A DNA stretch of 40,283 bases from Clostridiales bacterium (GCA_012520295.1 JAAYOP010000035.1:1-40283), one strand, 5' to 3'. Positions 7,949 through 17,882 are shown, counted from the first letter of the stretch. The notes: generated by a model not told the origin, from the sequence alone. Program-made: numbers and translations.

Positions 7949-10120
7949 CTAGTACTCCAAATTCATCTCTTTTCCGGTAACAGTGAATTTAGCGCTCAGA
8001 CAGGGTGCTCCCGTCAGCTCAACGCTTCTGCTGTCAGGCTGGCTTCCGCCCGCGTATATCATAAAATCGCCGGGCTCCAGCACACATGAGCCGTCATTTC
8101 GAATTACAGCCATCTGCCTGGGGGATACTTCAAAACAAACAGTTTCCTTTTCACCCGGTCTCAGGAAAACCTTTTTTATTCCAACCAGTTGCCGGTTCGG
8201 CAATCGCACTTCAGACTCCAGGTCTTTCAAATAAATTTGGACAATTTCATTGGCCTCACGAGTTCCAGTATTTTTAACCGTAACCGATACTTTTATATCT
8301 TCACCGGCAGAAATGGTATGGCTGTTCAGTTTTAAATCACTGTACTCAAAGCTTGTATAGCTCAGGCCATACCCGAAGGGATACAGCGGCTCGTTTTCCA
8401 TAAACCTGTAGGTCCTGTTTTCCATTGAGTAATCACGAAAATCAGGAAGCTCATCCGTTGTCCTGTAGAAGGTTATCGGCAGTCGCCCGCACGGGCTGTC
8501 CTCCCCGAAGAGAACTGACGCAACTGCTCTGCCCCCCTGAGAACCCGGATACCAGGCCTGCAGAATTGCCGGGACATGTTCATCAGCCCAGGTCACGGAT
8601 AACGCGCTGCCGGACATGAGGACCAGAACAACAGGCTTGCCTGTGGCACACACCGCTTCCAGCAGATGCTGCTGATATCCTGGGAGATCCAGATTTATTT
8701 TATCGCCGCTGGCATCGGTATTTGAAGCATCCCCTTGCTCGCCCTCCAGGGTACCGTCAAGTCCCAGACAGAGTATCGTGACATCAGCTCTCTCAGCTGC
8801 CGACAGAGCCTCGGAGAGCCTGTCGTTGCTTCTTGAAAGTCCGCTGCATTTTTCTCTGAAAAGGTGGCAGCCCTCGGCGTAATATATGCGCACATCATCT
8901 CCCACATATTCGCGTATACCCTGTAAAACCGTAACATACTCGGACGCCGTCCCAAAATAATTCCCCACCAGCGCCTGCCGGCTGTCCGCATTGGGACCTA
9001 TCACGGCCAATGACTTTATTTTTGTTTTATCAAGAGGCAACAATTTGTCCTTATTTTTCAGTAAAACTATCGAGCTTTTAGCCACCCGCATTGAAAACTC
9101 GTTGTGCTCCCGGCAGTCATTCATCTCATAGGGTATAGACGCAAAAGGAACCTTTTCGGGACTGTCAAACATACCAAGCCTCATTCTGATCATAAGCAGG
9201 TTTGTAACAGCCCTGTTTATCTCTTCCTCTGTAACAACCCCGTCATTAAGTGCCCGTAAAAGATGCGAAAAGGCAAATCCACAGTTGATATCACATCCGT
9301 TCTTTAAAGCAAGGGCGGCCGATTCTTCTATACAATCTGTCACCTTGTGTCCCTGGTTAAAATCCTGTATTGCCCAGCAATCGGAAACCACATATCCTTC
9401 AAAACCCCATTCGCCTCTTAAAATATCTTTCAACAGGGTCTTGCTTCCGCAGCAAGGCTCACCGTTGACTGCGTTATATGCCCCCATTACTCCGGCAACC
9501 CTGCCCTCTGTTACACACTGTTTAAAAGCATACAGGTATGTTTCTCGCAGATCCTTTTCCGACACAACCGCATTGAACTCATGTCGTTCCCCCTCCGGAC
9601 CGCTGTGAACGGCATAGTGCTTTGCGCATGCCGCCGCTTTGAGGTATTTTTCATCGTTACCCTGAATTCCCTTTATAAAAGCAATGGCAAGCCGGGCGGT
9701 GAGATAGGGGTCCTCCCCATAAGTCTCATGCCCCCTGCCCCAGCGCGGGTCTCTGAAAATGTTGATGTTGGGAGACCAGAATGTCAATCCTTTATATATA
9801 TCCCTGTCGTTTTTGCGAACAAATTCATGATATTTGGCTCTGCCCTCGGTGGATATGATGTCGCCAACTTTAAAGAGCATATCCTCGTCAAAGGTTGCGG
9901 CCATTCCGATCGCCTGCGGGAACATGGTCGCGACTCCAGCTCTTGCCACACCATGAAGTGCCTCATTCCACCAGTTATAGGCGTCAATCCCCAGCCTCTC
10001 TATCTCCGGGGAAGCGTGCATAAGCTGGGAAATCTTTTCGGAATCCGTCATGCGCGATACCAAGTCCTCAACTCTTTGCCTGAAGCTCAGATCTTCGTTT
10101 TTATATATCTCCTGAGACAT
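7949..10120 (-). CDS. Beta-xylosidase/beta-glucosidase, glycoside hydrolase family 3
   Basis: A 723-residue GH3 enzyme. The N-terminal barrel holds [37 protein letters not shown] and [10 protein letters not shown]; the Asp of VVSDC is the expected nucleophile. [20 protein letters not shown] together with SDC is the pattern of the GH3 subgroup rich in beta-xylosidases. A middle alpha/beta domain (about 370-560) and a fibronectin-III-like C-terminal domain ([21 protein letters not shown] onward) complete the usual GH3 architecture. No signal peptide is seen. The start ATG follows AGGAGGT. It is 18 bp after the acetylesterase gene and 55 bp before the GH67 gene, so the three are probably co-transcribed. 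Xylose release is inferred from subgroup and context; beta-glucosidase activity is not excluded. Confidence 0.9.
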   Translation of the reverse strand: MSQEIYKNEDLSFRQRVEDLVSRMTDSEKISQLMHASPEIERLGIDAYNWWNEALHGVARAGVATMFPQAIGMAATFDEDMLFKVGDIISTEGRAKYHEFVRKNDRDIYKGLTFWSPNINIFRDPRWGRGHETYGEDPYLTARLAIAFIKGIQGNDEKYLKAAACAKHYAVHSGPEGERHEFNAVVSEKDLRETYLYAFKQCVTEGRVAGVMGAYNAVNGEPCCGSKTLLKDILRGEWGFEGYVVSDCWAIQDFNQGHKVTDCIEESAALALKNGCDINCGFAFSHLLRALNDGVVTEEEINRAVTNLLMIRMRLGMFDSPEKVPFASIPYEMNDCREHNEFSMRVAKSSIVLLKNKDKLLPLDKTKIKSLAVIGPNADSRQALVGNYFGTASEYVTVLQGIREYVGDDVRIYYAEGCHLFREKCSGLSRSNDRLSEALSAAERADVTILCLGLDGTLEGEQGDASNTDASGDKINLDLPGYQQHLLEAVCATGKPVVLVLMSGSALSVTWADEHVPAILQAWYPGSQGGRAVASVLFGEDSPCGRLPITFYRTTDELPDFRDYSMENRTYRFMENEPLYPFGYGLSYTSFEYSDLKLNSHTISAGEDIKVSVTVKNTGTREANEIVQIYLKDLESEVRLPNRQLVGIKKVFLRPGEKETVCFEVSPRQMAVIRNDGSCVLEPGDFMIYAGGSQPDSRSVELTGAPCLSAKFTVTGKEMNLEY

Positions 10121-10138
10121 TTTACTACCTCCTAAACA

Positions 10139-12031
10139 CTATTTGCTTATCCTGAATGGCGAAGCCGGAAGTCCCTGGTCATTATAAAGACTGACCTCGG
10201 GATCATCCGCCCAGGCGTATCGAACAGCGGCCGGGTCTGAAATTCCCTTCCTCCATACCACCACCCGGTCGTCCTCTATTGTGGCGCTTGCCGAAACAAA
10301 TCTACCGTCTTCTCCAGCTATTTCAAAGCCTTTTAGTTCACCGTCCTCCCTTGACCTCAAGCCCTTTCCCGTATGTTCAAAGGACAGGACCACCCTATCC
10401 TTTTCAAATCTGGCGGCTCGAGGCAGCGGGCCAGAATAAACCAGAGATTTTTCGCCATACGCAATATGACGGGCTGCAAGTGACAGGCGTATGGCCACAT
10501 TCTTTTTATCCAGCGGATGAAGGTCATTCCACTCACCCAGGTCGATTGCCACCGCCATTGCGGTCCCAGGCACATCCAGAGACTTCAGCTGCGCTTCCCT
10601 GATATATGCCCAGTTGCTGTCCGGCGTTGGGTGATCCAATTCTCTGTAGTTGGGGAGCTGCACAAAGAGAAATGGAAATTCGCCCTGCCCCCATTTGCGT
10701 CTCCAGCTCCTTATCAGGGTGGTAAAAAGCTCATAATAATTAGACGGATTATGGGTGTTGGATTCACCCTGATACCAAATAACGCCCTTTATCCTGTAGT
10801 TGAGCATGGGAGCAATCATACCGTTATAATAGCCCGTGGGGTTGTTTTGTATAAATACCTGCTCGGGCATCGGTCCTGATGCCGCTCCAATTTTATACTG
10901 CCACATTCCCTTCAAATCAATGCCTTGGGTCCCGGCAACAAGCTTGTAGGGCTTGTCTTTGATAAATCCGCCCTTACCCCCTAAATTTAACACCCGTACA
11001 GTTATTGTGTTTTTCCCGGGCTTTAGCAGATTGTCCGGTATTTCGTATATACGGGGTGGGTATTGATATGATGTTGAGCCCACCAACTTTCCGTTTATAT
11101 ATACCCAGTCTGCGTCCACAATTCTGCCCATATAGATTTTTGCCGGCTTTCCTGTCATGGATTCGGGGACATCTATTTCCCTCCTGAACCATAACACACC
11201 GTTTATCATCCCGGCTCCTTCGTCAGCCCAGCTGGAGGGAATCGGGATTAAATCCCAATCGGTCGCCTCAAAGGCGGTATCATACCAGGGGATATCTCCG
11301 GATATGCCAGGGTCTGACTTATCCACCCCATCGAACCAGTCCGCCATGGCTTTTTCATTCTGTTTTATCACGCCCTCTATATATTTTTTATCTTTACACT
11401 TGTCCGCCGCCTGTGCAATTTCAGGGAATATATGCAGGGTCCCCCGGCTGAGCCACGCTTCGGCAGGGGTTCCCCCTATTGCCGTAGCTATAAGACCAAT
11501 GGGTATTTTATATCTTTCATAAAGCTGGACGGCGAAAAAGTATCCAACTGCCGTAAATTCCAGAATACTGTCCCTGCTTGCTGCTTTCCATTCACCGGAT
11601 TGGTAATCATCCTGCTCGAAGTTGAAATCGTACCGCATGGGCACGGTAAACAGGCGAATAAAGGGGTTTTCACAGTTTTCTATATCCTCCGGGTATTTCT
11701 CCTTTACCCTGTCCATAGTCAGCTGCATATTGGACTGTCCCGCACACACCCAGACATCACCGATCAGAATATTCTTTATTTTTATTTTCCTGTCTGCCAC
11801 AATTTCCATCTCATAAGGGCCCCCCGCCTTCATGGCGGGAAGAGTACCTGTCCATTTACCGGCCGCATCTGCCCGGCATTCATATGTGCCATCCAAAAAT
11901 TTAATCTTAACAGTAGCTCCGGGAGTAGCCCAACCCCAAATTCTCAGCTGAATATCTCTTTGCAAGACCATGTCATCGCCGACCAGTTTCGGCAACCTTA
12001 GGGTATCGGGGATAATTTTTGAACCGCTCAT
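10139..12031 (-). CDS. Acetylesterase of the sialate O-acetylesterase/SGNH family
   Basis: A 630-residue intracellular SGNH-type esterase. The nucleophile motif is VCAGQSNMQLTM (about residue 118), the second block is VIWYQGESNTHNP (about residue 410), and NDLHPLDKKNVA supplies the Asp-x-x-His pair. A jelly-roll domain like the sugar-binding domain of GH2 enzymes (about 250-345, with WFRREIDVPESM and DADWVYINGKLVG) is inserted between the catalytic blocks, as in many SASA-domain proteins. Members of this family remove acetyl groups from sialic acid or from xylan. Its position directly upstream of beta-xylosidase and alpha-glucuronidase genes favours deacetylation of imported xylo-oligosaccharides. 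It begins 36 bp after the ABC exporter stop with AAGGAG upstream. Confidence 0.88.
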   Translation of the reverse strand: MSGSKIIPDTLRLPKLVGDDMVLQRDIQLRIWGWATPGATVKIKFLDGTYECRADAAGKWTGTLPAMKAGGPYEMEIVADRKIKIKNILIGDVWVCAGQSNMQLTMDRVKEKYPEDIENCENPFIRLFTVPMRYDFNFEQDDYQSGEWKAASRDSILEFTAVGYFFAVQLYERYKIPIGLIATAIGGTPAEAWLSRGTLHIFPEIAQAADKCKDKKYIEGVIKQNEKAMADWFDGVDKSDPGISGDIPWYDTAFEATDWDLIPIPSSWADEGAGMINGVLWFRREIDVPESMTGKPAKIYMGRIVDADWVYINGKLVGSTSYQYPPRIYEIPDNLLKPGKNTITVRVLNLGGKGGFIKDKPYKLVAGTQGIDLKGMWQYKIGAASGPMPEQVFIQNNPTGYYNGMIAPMLNYRIKGVIWYQGESNTHNPSNYYELFTTLIRSWRRKWGQGEFPFLFVQLPNYRELDHPTPDSNWAYIREAQLKSLDVPGTAMAVAIDLGEWNDLHPLDKKNVAIRLSLAARHIAYGEKSLVYSGPLPRAARFEKDRVVLSFEHTGKGLRSREDGELKGFEIAGEDGRFVSASATIEDDRVVVWRKGISDPAAVRYAWADDPEVSLYNDQGLPASPFRISK

Positions 12032-12067
12032 ATGCTCATACTCCTTATCATAAGCAATTTTTAGAGA

Positions 12068-13990
12068 CTACACCAAATCCGGAGAAGGAAAATCAAAGAC
12101 GCCAAATCCTCTATTCTCCGTATCAAGCTCTTCTCCGCCACTGTTTCTTCTCTGCTCATAGTCATCAAGGGCACGCCTGAACTGGGTTTCGTATAACTCG
12201 GAGTATATACCTCCTCTTGAAACCAGCTCATTATGAGTACCTTTCTCAACTACATGACCATCACTTATTACCAGTATTTCATCCACCGCCATAATTGTGG
12301 AAAGCCTGTGGGCTATAACAATACTGGTGCGCTGTTTAATCAGGGGCTCAATGGCTTCCTGAATTAAGTTTTCCGATATGGAATCCAAGGATGAGGTGGC
12401 TTCATCGAATATTAGTATCGCGGGATCTTTCAAAATCACCCGGGCAATCGAAAGGCGCTGCTTTTCACCGCCGGACAGCTTCAGGCCCCGGTTTCCCACA
12501 ATAGTATCGTAGCCCTCCGGCTGCGCCATTATAAACTCATGGATATTGGCCTTTATACAGGCCTTTTTTATCTCATCCTCAGTAGCGTCAAATTTGGCGT
12601 ATAAAAGATTATCCCTAATCGTCCCGTTAAACAGGTATGTATCCTGGGTCACCATACCCACGTTTTTTCGCAGGAAGCTCAGGTCAAGCTTCCTGATATC
12701 CATGCCATCGAGAAGAATCTGGCCATCTACCACATCATAGATTCTTGGAATAAGGTTTATGATTGTGCTCTTTCCGGCTCCGGAAGGGCCCACGATGGCA
12801 ATTGATTTACCTTCCTTAAGCTCAAAGCTAATTCCTTTAAGGACAGGCTTTTCCTTTATGTAATGGAAATGTACGTTATCAAACTTCAGCGTGCCCTTTA
12901 CAGAGGACGGCGTTATCGCGTCCGGCGAGTTTTTTATCTCAACGGGCATGTCAAAATACTCAAATATTCGAGTGAACAAGGCCATTGAGCGGGTGACCTC
13001 CACCTGGATGTTCAACAGCATGTTGACCGGCATATACATTCTGGACAGCAGCGCAACCATAACGGAGATATCGCCCACGGTCAAATCTCTGTCGTATTTT
13101 ATCATCAGCAGTCCACCCACAAAATATATGAGCATAGGCCCTATGGTAGTGAGCGTATTTATCACTACTCCAAACCAGCGTCCCACAAGGCTTTCTTTGA
13201 TGTTGAGTTTTACCATGCGCTGGTTTGCTTTTTCATACTTTTCGTATTCATATTTTTCATTGGTAAACAGCTTGACGAGCAACTGACCGCTTACACTGAG
13301 TGTTTCATTTAAAATCCCGTTTATCTCATCATTGCATTCCTGAGACTGCCGGGTCAGCTTCCATCTGGTTTTTCCAACCCGTCTTGTGGGTATGGTAAAG
13401 AGCGGGACAATTACAATCGCAACCGTAGCAAGCAGCCAGTTCATTCTGTACATGGCTATTAGCGCCACAACAAGCGTTATTACATTGCTTATTATGCTGG
13501 TAAGAGTATTTGTCACCACCCTTTGCACGCCCGATATGTCACTGGTCATCCTGGTTATAATGTCCCCTTGCTTGTTCGACGTAAAAAACCTATGGGACAT
13601 GGATTGCAGATGGGCAAACATCTTGTTTCTCATATCAAATGAAATATGCTGTGCAATCCATGTGTTCAAATAGTTCTGTAATACTCCAATCAGGTTTGAT
13701 AGAATCGTAACGCCCAGAGATGCCAGTATCAGGATTACTAAAACATTGAGATTTCTGCCATACAGTCCGTCATCGATTATCCTGCCTGTCAAAATTGACG
13801 GCAGAATTCCGAAAATTGATGAGACAATTATAGCCAGTAACACGAAAACCATCTGCTTCCAATACGGAAGCAAATAGCTTCCTATGCGCTTTAAAAGATC
13901 TACCGTAATTTTGGGTCTGTTCGCCTTTTCTTCCTCAGACAGAAAACCTCTTCCCCCTCGTCGAAAACCTCTTGCCCCGTGCATATCCAT
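12068..13990 (-). CDS. ABC exporter, fused permease and ATPase (BmrA/MsbA type)
   Basis: A half-transporter of about 640 residues. The N-terminal membrane domain (about 35-330) has six hydrophobic helices starting at YWKQMVFVLLAIIVSSIFG. The C-terminal ATPase has Walker A VGPSGAGKST, the signature LSGGEKQRLSIARV, Walker B ILIFDEATSSLDS and the H-loop VIAHRLS. Such proteins export drugs, lipids or peptides as dimers; the substrate is unknown here. The frame can begin at GTG 13999, but ATG 13990 (or ATG 13984) is better placed relative to GGTGGAG. A strong promoter lies immediately upstream. With only 36 bp separating its stop from the acetylesterase start and no terminator seen between, it is likely the first gene of the xylan-oligosaccharide operon, an unusual partner for that pathway. 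Confidence 0.9.
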   Translation of the reverse strand: MDMHGARGFRRGGRGFLSEEEKANRPKITVDLLKRIGSYLLPYWKQMVFVLLAIIVSSIFGILPSILTGRIIDDGLYGRNLNVLVILILASLGVTILSNLIGVLQNYLNTWIAQHISFDMRNKMFAHLQSMSHRFFTSNKQGDIITRMTSDISGVQRVVTNTLTSIISNVITLVVALIAMYRMNWLLATVAIVIVPLFTIPTRRVGKTRWKLTRQSQECNDEINGILNETLSVSGQLLVKLFTNEKYEYEKYEKANQRMVKLNIKESLVGRWFGVVINTLTTIGPMLIYFVGGLLMIKYDRDLTVGDISVMVALLSRMYMPVNMLLNIQVEVTRSMALFTRIFEYFDMPVEIKNSPDAITPSSVKGTLKFDNVHFHYIKEKPVLKGISFELKEGKSIAIVGPSGAGKSTIINLIPRIYDVVDGQILLDGMDIRKLDLSFLRKNVGMVTQDTYLFNGTIRDNLLYAKFDATEDEIKKACIKANIHEFIMAQPEGYDTIVGNRGLKLSGGEKQRLSIARVILKDPAILIFDEATSSLDSISENLIQEAIEPLIKQRTSIVIAHRLSTIMAVDEILVISDGHVVEKGTHNELVSRGGIYSELYETQFRRALDDYEQRRNSGGEELDTENRGFGVFDFPSPDLV

Positions 13991-14022
13991 AGACTCCACC
14001 CTCTTAATCTTCTTTTTTATAA

Positions 14023-14051
14023 ATTATATAGGCTATTTATAGCAATATCAA
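14023..14051 (-). promoter_or_regulatory. Strong predicted promoter for the ABC exporter/xylan operon, with a palindrome in its spacer
   Basis: On the minus strand TTGATA (14051-14046), a 17-nt spacer and TATAAT (14028-14023). The spacer contains GCTAT-AA-ATAGC, a short inverted repeat where a repressor could block RNA polymerase. Confidence 0.75.
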
Positions 14052-14112
14052 TAAACATTGGCTCATTTGCTATATAATTTTCATTGGGACCTCATAATGC
14101 AGGATAAAATAC

Positions 14113-14158
14113 AAAAGAGGCAGGTTTTTCCGCCGTAGCAGAAGAACCTGTCTCTTTT
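14113..14158. terminator. Hairpin between the MATE and ABC genes (distal)
   Basis: AAAAGAGGCAGGTT (14113-14126) pairs with AACCTGTCTCTTTT (14145-14158) with one G-T pair. The T-runs on each side are short. It acts with the hairpin at 14168-14204 to separate the MATE gene from the ABC promoter. Confidence 0.6.
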
Positions 14159-14167
14159 AAGATAATA

Positions 14168-14204
14168 TAAAAAAGCCGAGCCTTTTCCATTGGCTTAGTT
14201 TTTT
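14168..14204 (-). terminator. Terminator after the MATE gene (proximal)
   Basis: On the minus strand a short AGCC/GGCT stem is preceded by AAAAAAC and followed by CGGCTTTTTT. It lies about 20 bp after the MATE stop. Confidence 0.55.
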
Positions 14205-14224
14205 GAATAAGAAATCATGGAGAT

Positions 14225-15712
14225 TTATGATATCCGCTTAACCTCACCGGTTTTCCCGGTGCTCTCCTGCGTCTCCACAAGGGCCTTTTTCTTCCACCTG
14301 CCCGTCTTGTAATATACCACCGATGCCGCACAGGCAAGCCCAAAGCAAATAACCATCGAGAGAAAAATACCGTCCGGATTACCTCCCGGATACCGGGGGC
14401 TTTTGCTCAGGTTTACCATTAAATATGCCATAGGTACACGCAGCCCCACAGTGGCGACTATTGTTATCCACATCATGGGCAAGGTATCTCCCGCTCCGCG
14501 CATCACACCGCCCACGGACTGGGTAACAGCCATAATTATATAACACCATACCATAATCCGCTGTATACGGACACCCAGCTGTATTATAATCGGCGCATCG
14601 GGATGGGATACGTCTATAAACATCTTTATCAAATCCCCACCGAATATGTAAATCAAGATCAACAAAATAGTTGACACCGTCAGGGAAACGGCCAGTGTAA
14701 TCTTCACACCCTGCTTCACCCTGTCCAAGCGTCCTGCACCTATATTCTGCCCGGCGAAGGTTGAACCGGACATGCTGAAGGTCTGGTTCGGAAGCATGGC
14801 AAAAGCATCCACCCGCGTAACCGCCGTATTGCAGGCAACAAAAATTGTATAGCTTGCAACACCCGCCGCGTCAAATACCACGATACCGTTTATAAGGGAC
14901 TGGACAAACACATAGGACATGGACAAAATCCCCTGCATAACTCCAGAGGGCAGGCCTATGCGCAGCAAATAGCCCACCATTTCCCTTCTCGGCTTTATTG
15001 TGTCACGGTTGACTTCTACCACATCACGCATTTTTATCAGGCGGATAAGGCACACTGCCGCGGAGAGAAACTGCGATATAACTGTTGCCCAGGCCGCTCC
15101 CGCCACTTCCATACCCAAGGGACCTACGAACAGAAGATCCAGTACGATATTAAGCACTGTGGTGCCCAGCAATACCAGCAGCGGAAACATGGAATCTCCA
15201 AGCCCACGCAGAATACCGGACAAAACGTTGTAAAAACCCAGCCCCACCGCTCCCGCAAAAATTATACGCAAATAGCTGTTGGCATAGCCAAATATGAGGG
15301 GATCGACCTTTGTAGCTCGAAGAATGGGCGCGGCAAGAGGTATACCAAAAACGGTTATAAAAAGCGTTGCGGCAAGGGTCAGCACCATTGCGGTGCCTAC
15401 CGCATGGGAAAGCCTTGCCTTGTCCTTTGCACCGAAATACTGGGATACCATGACCGTAACACCGGTTCCCACCGTCATAAAGAAAACAAAAAACAGGTTT
15501 TGAATCGGCGCACTGGCACCCACGGAGGCCAGGGCTTCTGAACCCAGCATCTTTCCTACTATGATTGAGTCCGCGGTATTATACATAAGCTGTGCCACAT
15601 TGCCAATAAGCAATGGCACGGCAAATTTCATCATCGCTTTAAAAGGGCTGCCGACAGTCATATCCTGCGCACCGAACAGGGACTTAAGTTTCGTAGTAAT
15701 CATGCCTTTCAT
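14225..15712 (-). CDS. MATE family multidrug/cation efflux transporter
   Basis: A 495-residue membrane protein with about twelve hydrophobic helices in two related halves. The first half has GSPFKAMMKFAVPLLIGNVAQLMYNTADSIIVGKMLGSEALASVG and the second has TFAGQNIGAGRLDRVKQG, both characteristic of the MATE (MatE/NorM/DinF) family of Na+- or H+-driven efflux pumps. The substrate is unknown. The start at 15712 has little SD. The ATG at 15703 has GAAAGG just upstream and may be the real start, because the predicted promoter would give a leader of only about 15 nt to the first ATG. It is separated from the ABC exporter by two hairpins and is likely its own transcription unit. Confidence 0.92.
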   Translation of the reverse strand: MKGMITTKLKSLFGAQDMTVGSPFKAMMKFAVPLLIGNVAQLMYNTADSIIVGKMLGSEALASVGASAPIQNLFFVFFMTVGTGVTVMVSQYFGAKDKARLSHAVGTAMVLTLAATLFITVFGIPLAAPILRATKVDPLIFGYANSYLRIIFAGAVGLGFYNVLSGILRGLGDSMFPLLVLLGTTVLNIVLDLLFVGPLGMEVAGAAWATVISQFLSAAVCLIRLIKMRDVVEVNRDTIKPRREMVGYLLRIGLPSGVMQGILSMSYVFVQSLINGIVVFDAAGVASYTIFVACNTAVTRVDAFAMLPNQTFSMSGSTFAGQNIGAGRLDRVKQGVKITLAVSLTVSTILLILIYIFGGDLIKMFIDVSHPDAPIIIQLGVRIQRIMVWCYIIMAVTQSVGGVMRGAGDTLPMMWITIVATVGLRVPMAYLMVNLSKSPRYPGGNPDGIFLSMVICFGLACAASVVYYKTGRWKKKALVETQESTGKTGEVKRIS

Positions 15713-15733
15713 AATATGCTCAAACTGTCCACT

Positions 15734-15762
15734 AGTATAGGTGATTGATATATACCTGTCAA
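15734..15762 (-). promoter_or_regulatory. Near-consensus promoter for the MATE gene
   Basis: On the minus strand TTGACA (15762-15757), a 17-nt spacer and TATACT (15739-15734), ending only 21 bp before the MATE start. The leader would be very short. Confidence 0.75.
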
Positions 15763-15837
15763 TACGAGGCGGGCTACGGTAAGCTTTGTTGTTGTGATAT
15801 GTTTATCCGTTTCATAATTAATTTTCTCTGACTGCTC

Positions 15838-15866
15838 TTGTAAATATTATTTAAAATATATATAAT
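15838..15866 (+). promoter_or_regulatory. Predicted promoter for the first dehydrogenase gene
   Basis: TTGTAA (15838-15843), a 17-nt spacer and TATAAT (15861-15866), 64 bp before the ATG at 15931. Confidence 0.7.
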
Positions 15867-15930
15867 TAGAGCAAGGTATTTGCACAGATATTCTAATAAT
15901 CTGGAAATAACAGCATTGGAGGTTAATAAT

Positions 15931-16755
15931 ATGGATGGACGTTTAAAAGGAAAAGTAGCCCTTATAACAGGTGGCGGTACCGGACTTGGCGCTGATTTTG
16001 CAAAACGATTTGTAGCCGAGGGCGCAAAGGTTGTTATAACCGGGCGACGCAGGGAGCCTCTGGAAAAAGTAGCGGCTGACCTGCCTAAGGATTCTGTACT
16101 GATATTCCAGGGTGACGTATCGGATGTTAAGCAGGCCCAGGCAATGGTCGATGCCACAATTAACTTTGGCGGCAAAATCGATGTCCTGGTAAACAATGCA
16201 GGTATTGATCCGGCAGGTACTGTGGTCGACATTCCTGTGGAGCAGTGGCAGAAAATAATAGACATCAACCTGACTGGTCCGTTTCTTTTAATGAAAGCAG
16301 CCATTCCCCACATGATAAAAAACGGAGGCGGCTCGATAATTAATATAGCTTCTCTTGCCGCAGTACGCTGTATTCCTGCCATGCCGGCCTATTCGGCCTC
16401 AAAGTCAGGACTTATCGGCCTGTCTCAGGCAACGGCTCTTGACTATGGACGTGATAAGATACGCGTTAATGTTGTATGTCCCGGTCCTATCCAGACAGAG
16501 ATGCTGGAGCATTCCATGGCAGGGCTGGCCGAAACTCTGAATACGGATATCAACGGCGCACTCAATACACTCACAAGGTTTATCCCCCTGCAAAGACCTG
16601 CGACACCCGATGAGGTTTCCGGAATCGTTATCTTCCTTGCCAGTGACGAATCCACCTTTATAACCGGAACCGTCACAATGGTGGATGGCGGAGCCTGTAT
16701 TGTGGACCCGTGCGGATCCGCGGTCTCCAGTGCCGGAATGAACTGGGGCGGCTGA
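15931..16755 (+). CDS. Short-chain dehydrogenase/reductase (FabG-like)
   Basis: A 274-residue classical SDR oxidoreductase. It has the nucleotide-binding glycine motif TGGGTGLG near residue 15, VITGRRREPL after the second strand (an Arg-rich end that suggests NADP(H)), NNAG at about residue 88, and the catalytic Ser-Tyr-Lys set in INIASLAAV...YSASKSG. The C-terminal VTMVDGGA is the usual family ending. The substrate is unknown; fatty-acid ketoreductase, sugar-alcohol or steroid-type activity are all possible. ATG 15931 is chosen because GGAGGT lies at 15918-15923; the frame extends to 15880 without an SD. It has its own promoter and a strong terminator, so it is monocistronic, although a second SDR gene follows on the same strand. 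Confidence 0.92.
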   Translation: MDGRLKGKVALITGGGTGLGADFAKRFVAEGAKVVITGRRREPLEKVAADLPKDSVLIFQGDVSDVKQAQAMVDATINFGGKIDVLVNNAGIDPAGTVVDIPVEQWQKIIDINLTGPFLLMKAAIPHMIKNGGGSIINIASLAAVRCIPAMPAYSASKSGLIGLSQATALDYGRDKIRVNVVCPGPIQTEMLEHSMAGLAETLNTDINGALNTLTRFIPLQRPATPDEVSGIVIFLASDESTFITGTVTMVDGGACIVDPCGSAVSSAGMNWGG

Positions 16756-16779
16756 GCCGTTAAGTTTTAACACACGCTT

Positions 16780-16826
16780 AGAAAGCGGTTATTCAAAATA
16801 AAAGTGAATAACCGCTTTCTTGTTTG
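16780..16826 (+). terminator. Long hairpin terminator after the first SDR gene
   Basis: A perfect 16-bp stem (AGAAAGCGGTTATTCA at 16780-16795 with its complement at 16805-16820) is followed by TGTTTG. Confidence 0.8.
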
Positions 16827-16858
16827 TGAAAAACTGTGTAAAGAAAAACGTTAACCAC

Positions 16859-16886
16859 TTGACTGTCAGGATAAATGGAGTATAAT
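16859..16886 (+). promoter_or_regulatory. Predicted promoter for the second SDR gene
   Basis: TTGACT (16859-16864), a 16-nt spacer and TATAAT (16881-16886), 40 bp before the ATG at 16926. Confidence 0.7.
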
Positions 16887-16925
16887 TAACAAAAACAAGC
16901 AAAGAAAACAATCAGGAGGTAGCAC

Positions 16926-17873
16926 ATGGAAAATTTAAAGGGCAAAACCGCATTTATCACAGGCGGAGCCAGTGGTCTGGGGCTGGGCATCGCCAAAGCC
17001 TGCGCTAAGGAAGGCATGAATATAGTCATCGTTGATATGCGCCAAAATGCTATCGATGAAGCACTCAAAATCTTTGAGGAAAACGGTTGGCCGGCACATG
17101 GCATCCAGCTTGATGTGACCGACCGGGAGGCTTATGTAAAGGCTGCCGATGAAGCGGAGGCCAAGTTTGGAAAAATTCATCTGCTTGTAAACAATGCCGG
17201 TATCGGCATTCCCGAGGGAAAGGTCTGGGAAGACAGTTACGATGATGTGGATCTGGCCATTGATGTCAACTACAAAGGCGTCCTCAACGGCATCATGACA
17301 ATTGTTCCCCGTATCCTCAGGCACGGTGAAGGCGGACATGTAGTCAGCACAGCGTCCAAAGCCGGCGTGGTTCCGGTACCGGGCTTCACACTTTACAACT
17401 CGCTGAAAAATGCCGTTATTTCCGTAATGGAAACGCTGGCTTGCGACCTGCAGGGTACCAATATCGGCTCCAGCGTGTTCTGCCCCGGTCCGTTCCAGAC
17501 TAATCTGGGCATGTCCTCCAGCGAAGTCCGGGCAAAGCATCTGGGCGTTGATATGCCTGCTCCTCCCCAGCCCCCAAAACCGAAGGAGGGAGAGGCTCCT
17601 CCCCCACCGCCTCCCATGCCCGACATTGATTTCAGCAAGATTATCAGGAGCGCCGACGAGGCGGGAGAGCGGGTACTGCGCGGTATAAAACGCAATGACC
17701 TTTACATTCTTACCCATTCCGAGTTTAAAAATGGTTTTAAAGCACGCGCAGAAGCGATGCTTCGCGCTTTTCCCGACGAACCTGTCAATGAGGATTTTTC
17801 CAAAGTATTCGGAATGCTTGCCTACAACCCCATTTTTGAAAAGCAAACCCAGGTCCCCGGTTTTAAAAAGTAA
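16926..17873 (+). CDS. Short-chain dehydrogenase/reductase with a proline-rich insertion
   Basis: A 315-residue SDR oxidoreductase, longer than the usual 250-280. It has TGGASGLG near residue 12, IVIVDMRQ (an Asp at the end of the second strand, which favours NAD(H)), NNAG at about residue 90, and the catalytic region STASKAGVVPVPG...YNSLKNA. Residues about 215-240 form an unusual loop made almost entirely of Pro with Lys/Glu (PAPPQPPKPKEGE, then six consecutive Pro), placed in the flexible substrate-loop region before a helix starting at DFSKI. The function of the insertion is unknown. The start follows AGGAGGT. The gene has its own promoter and terminator. Confidence 0.9.
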   Translation: MENLKGKTAFITGGASGLGLGIAKACAKEGMNIVIVDMRQNAIDEALKIFEENGWPAHGIQLDVTDREAYVKAADEAEAKFGKIHLLVNNAGIGIPEGKVWEDSYDDVDLAIDVNYKGVLNGIMTIVPRILRHGEGGHVVSTASKAGVVPVPGFTLYNSLKNAVISVMETLACDLQGTNIGSSVFCPGPFQTNLGMSSSEVRAKHLGVDMPAPPQPPKPKEGEAPPPPPPMPDIDFSKIIRSADEAGERVLRGIKRNDLYILTHSEFKNGFKARAEAMLRAFPDEPVNEDFSKVFGMLAYNPIFEKQTQVPGFKK

Positions 17874-17882
17874 CCCCCCTTT

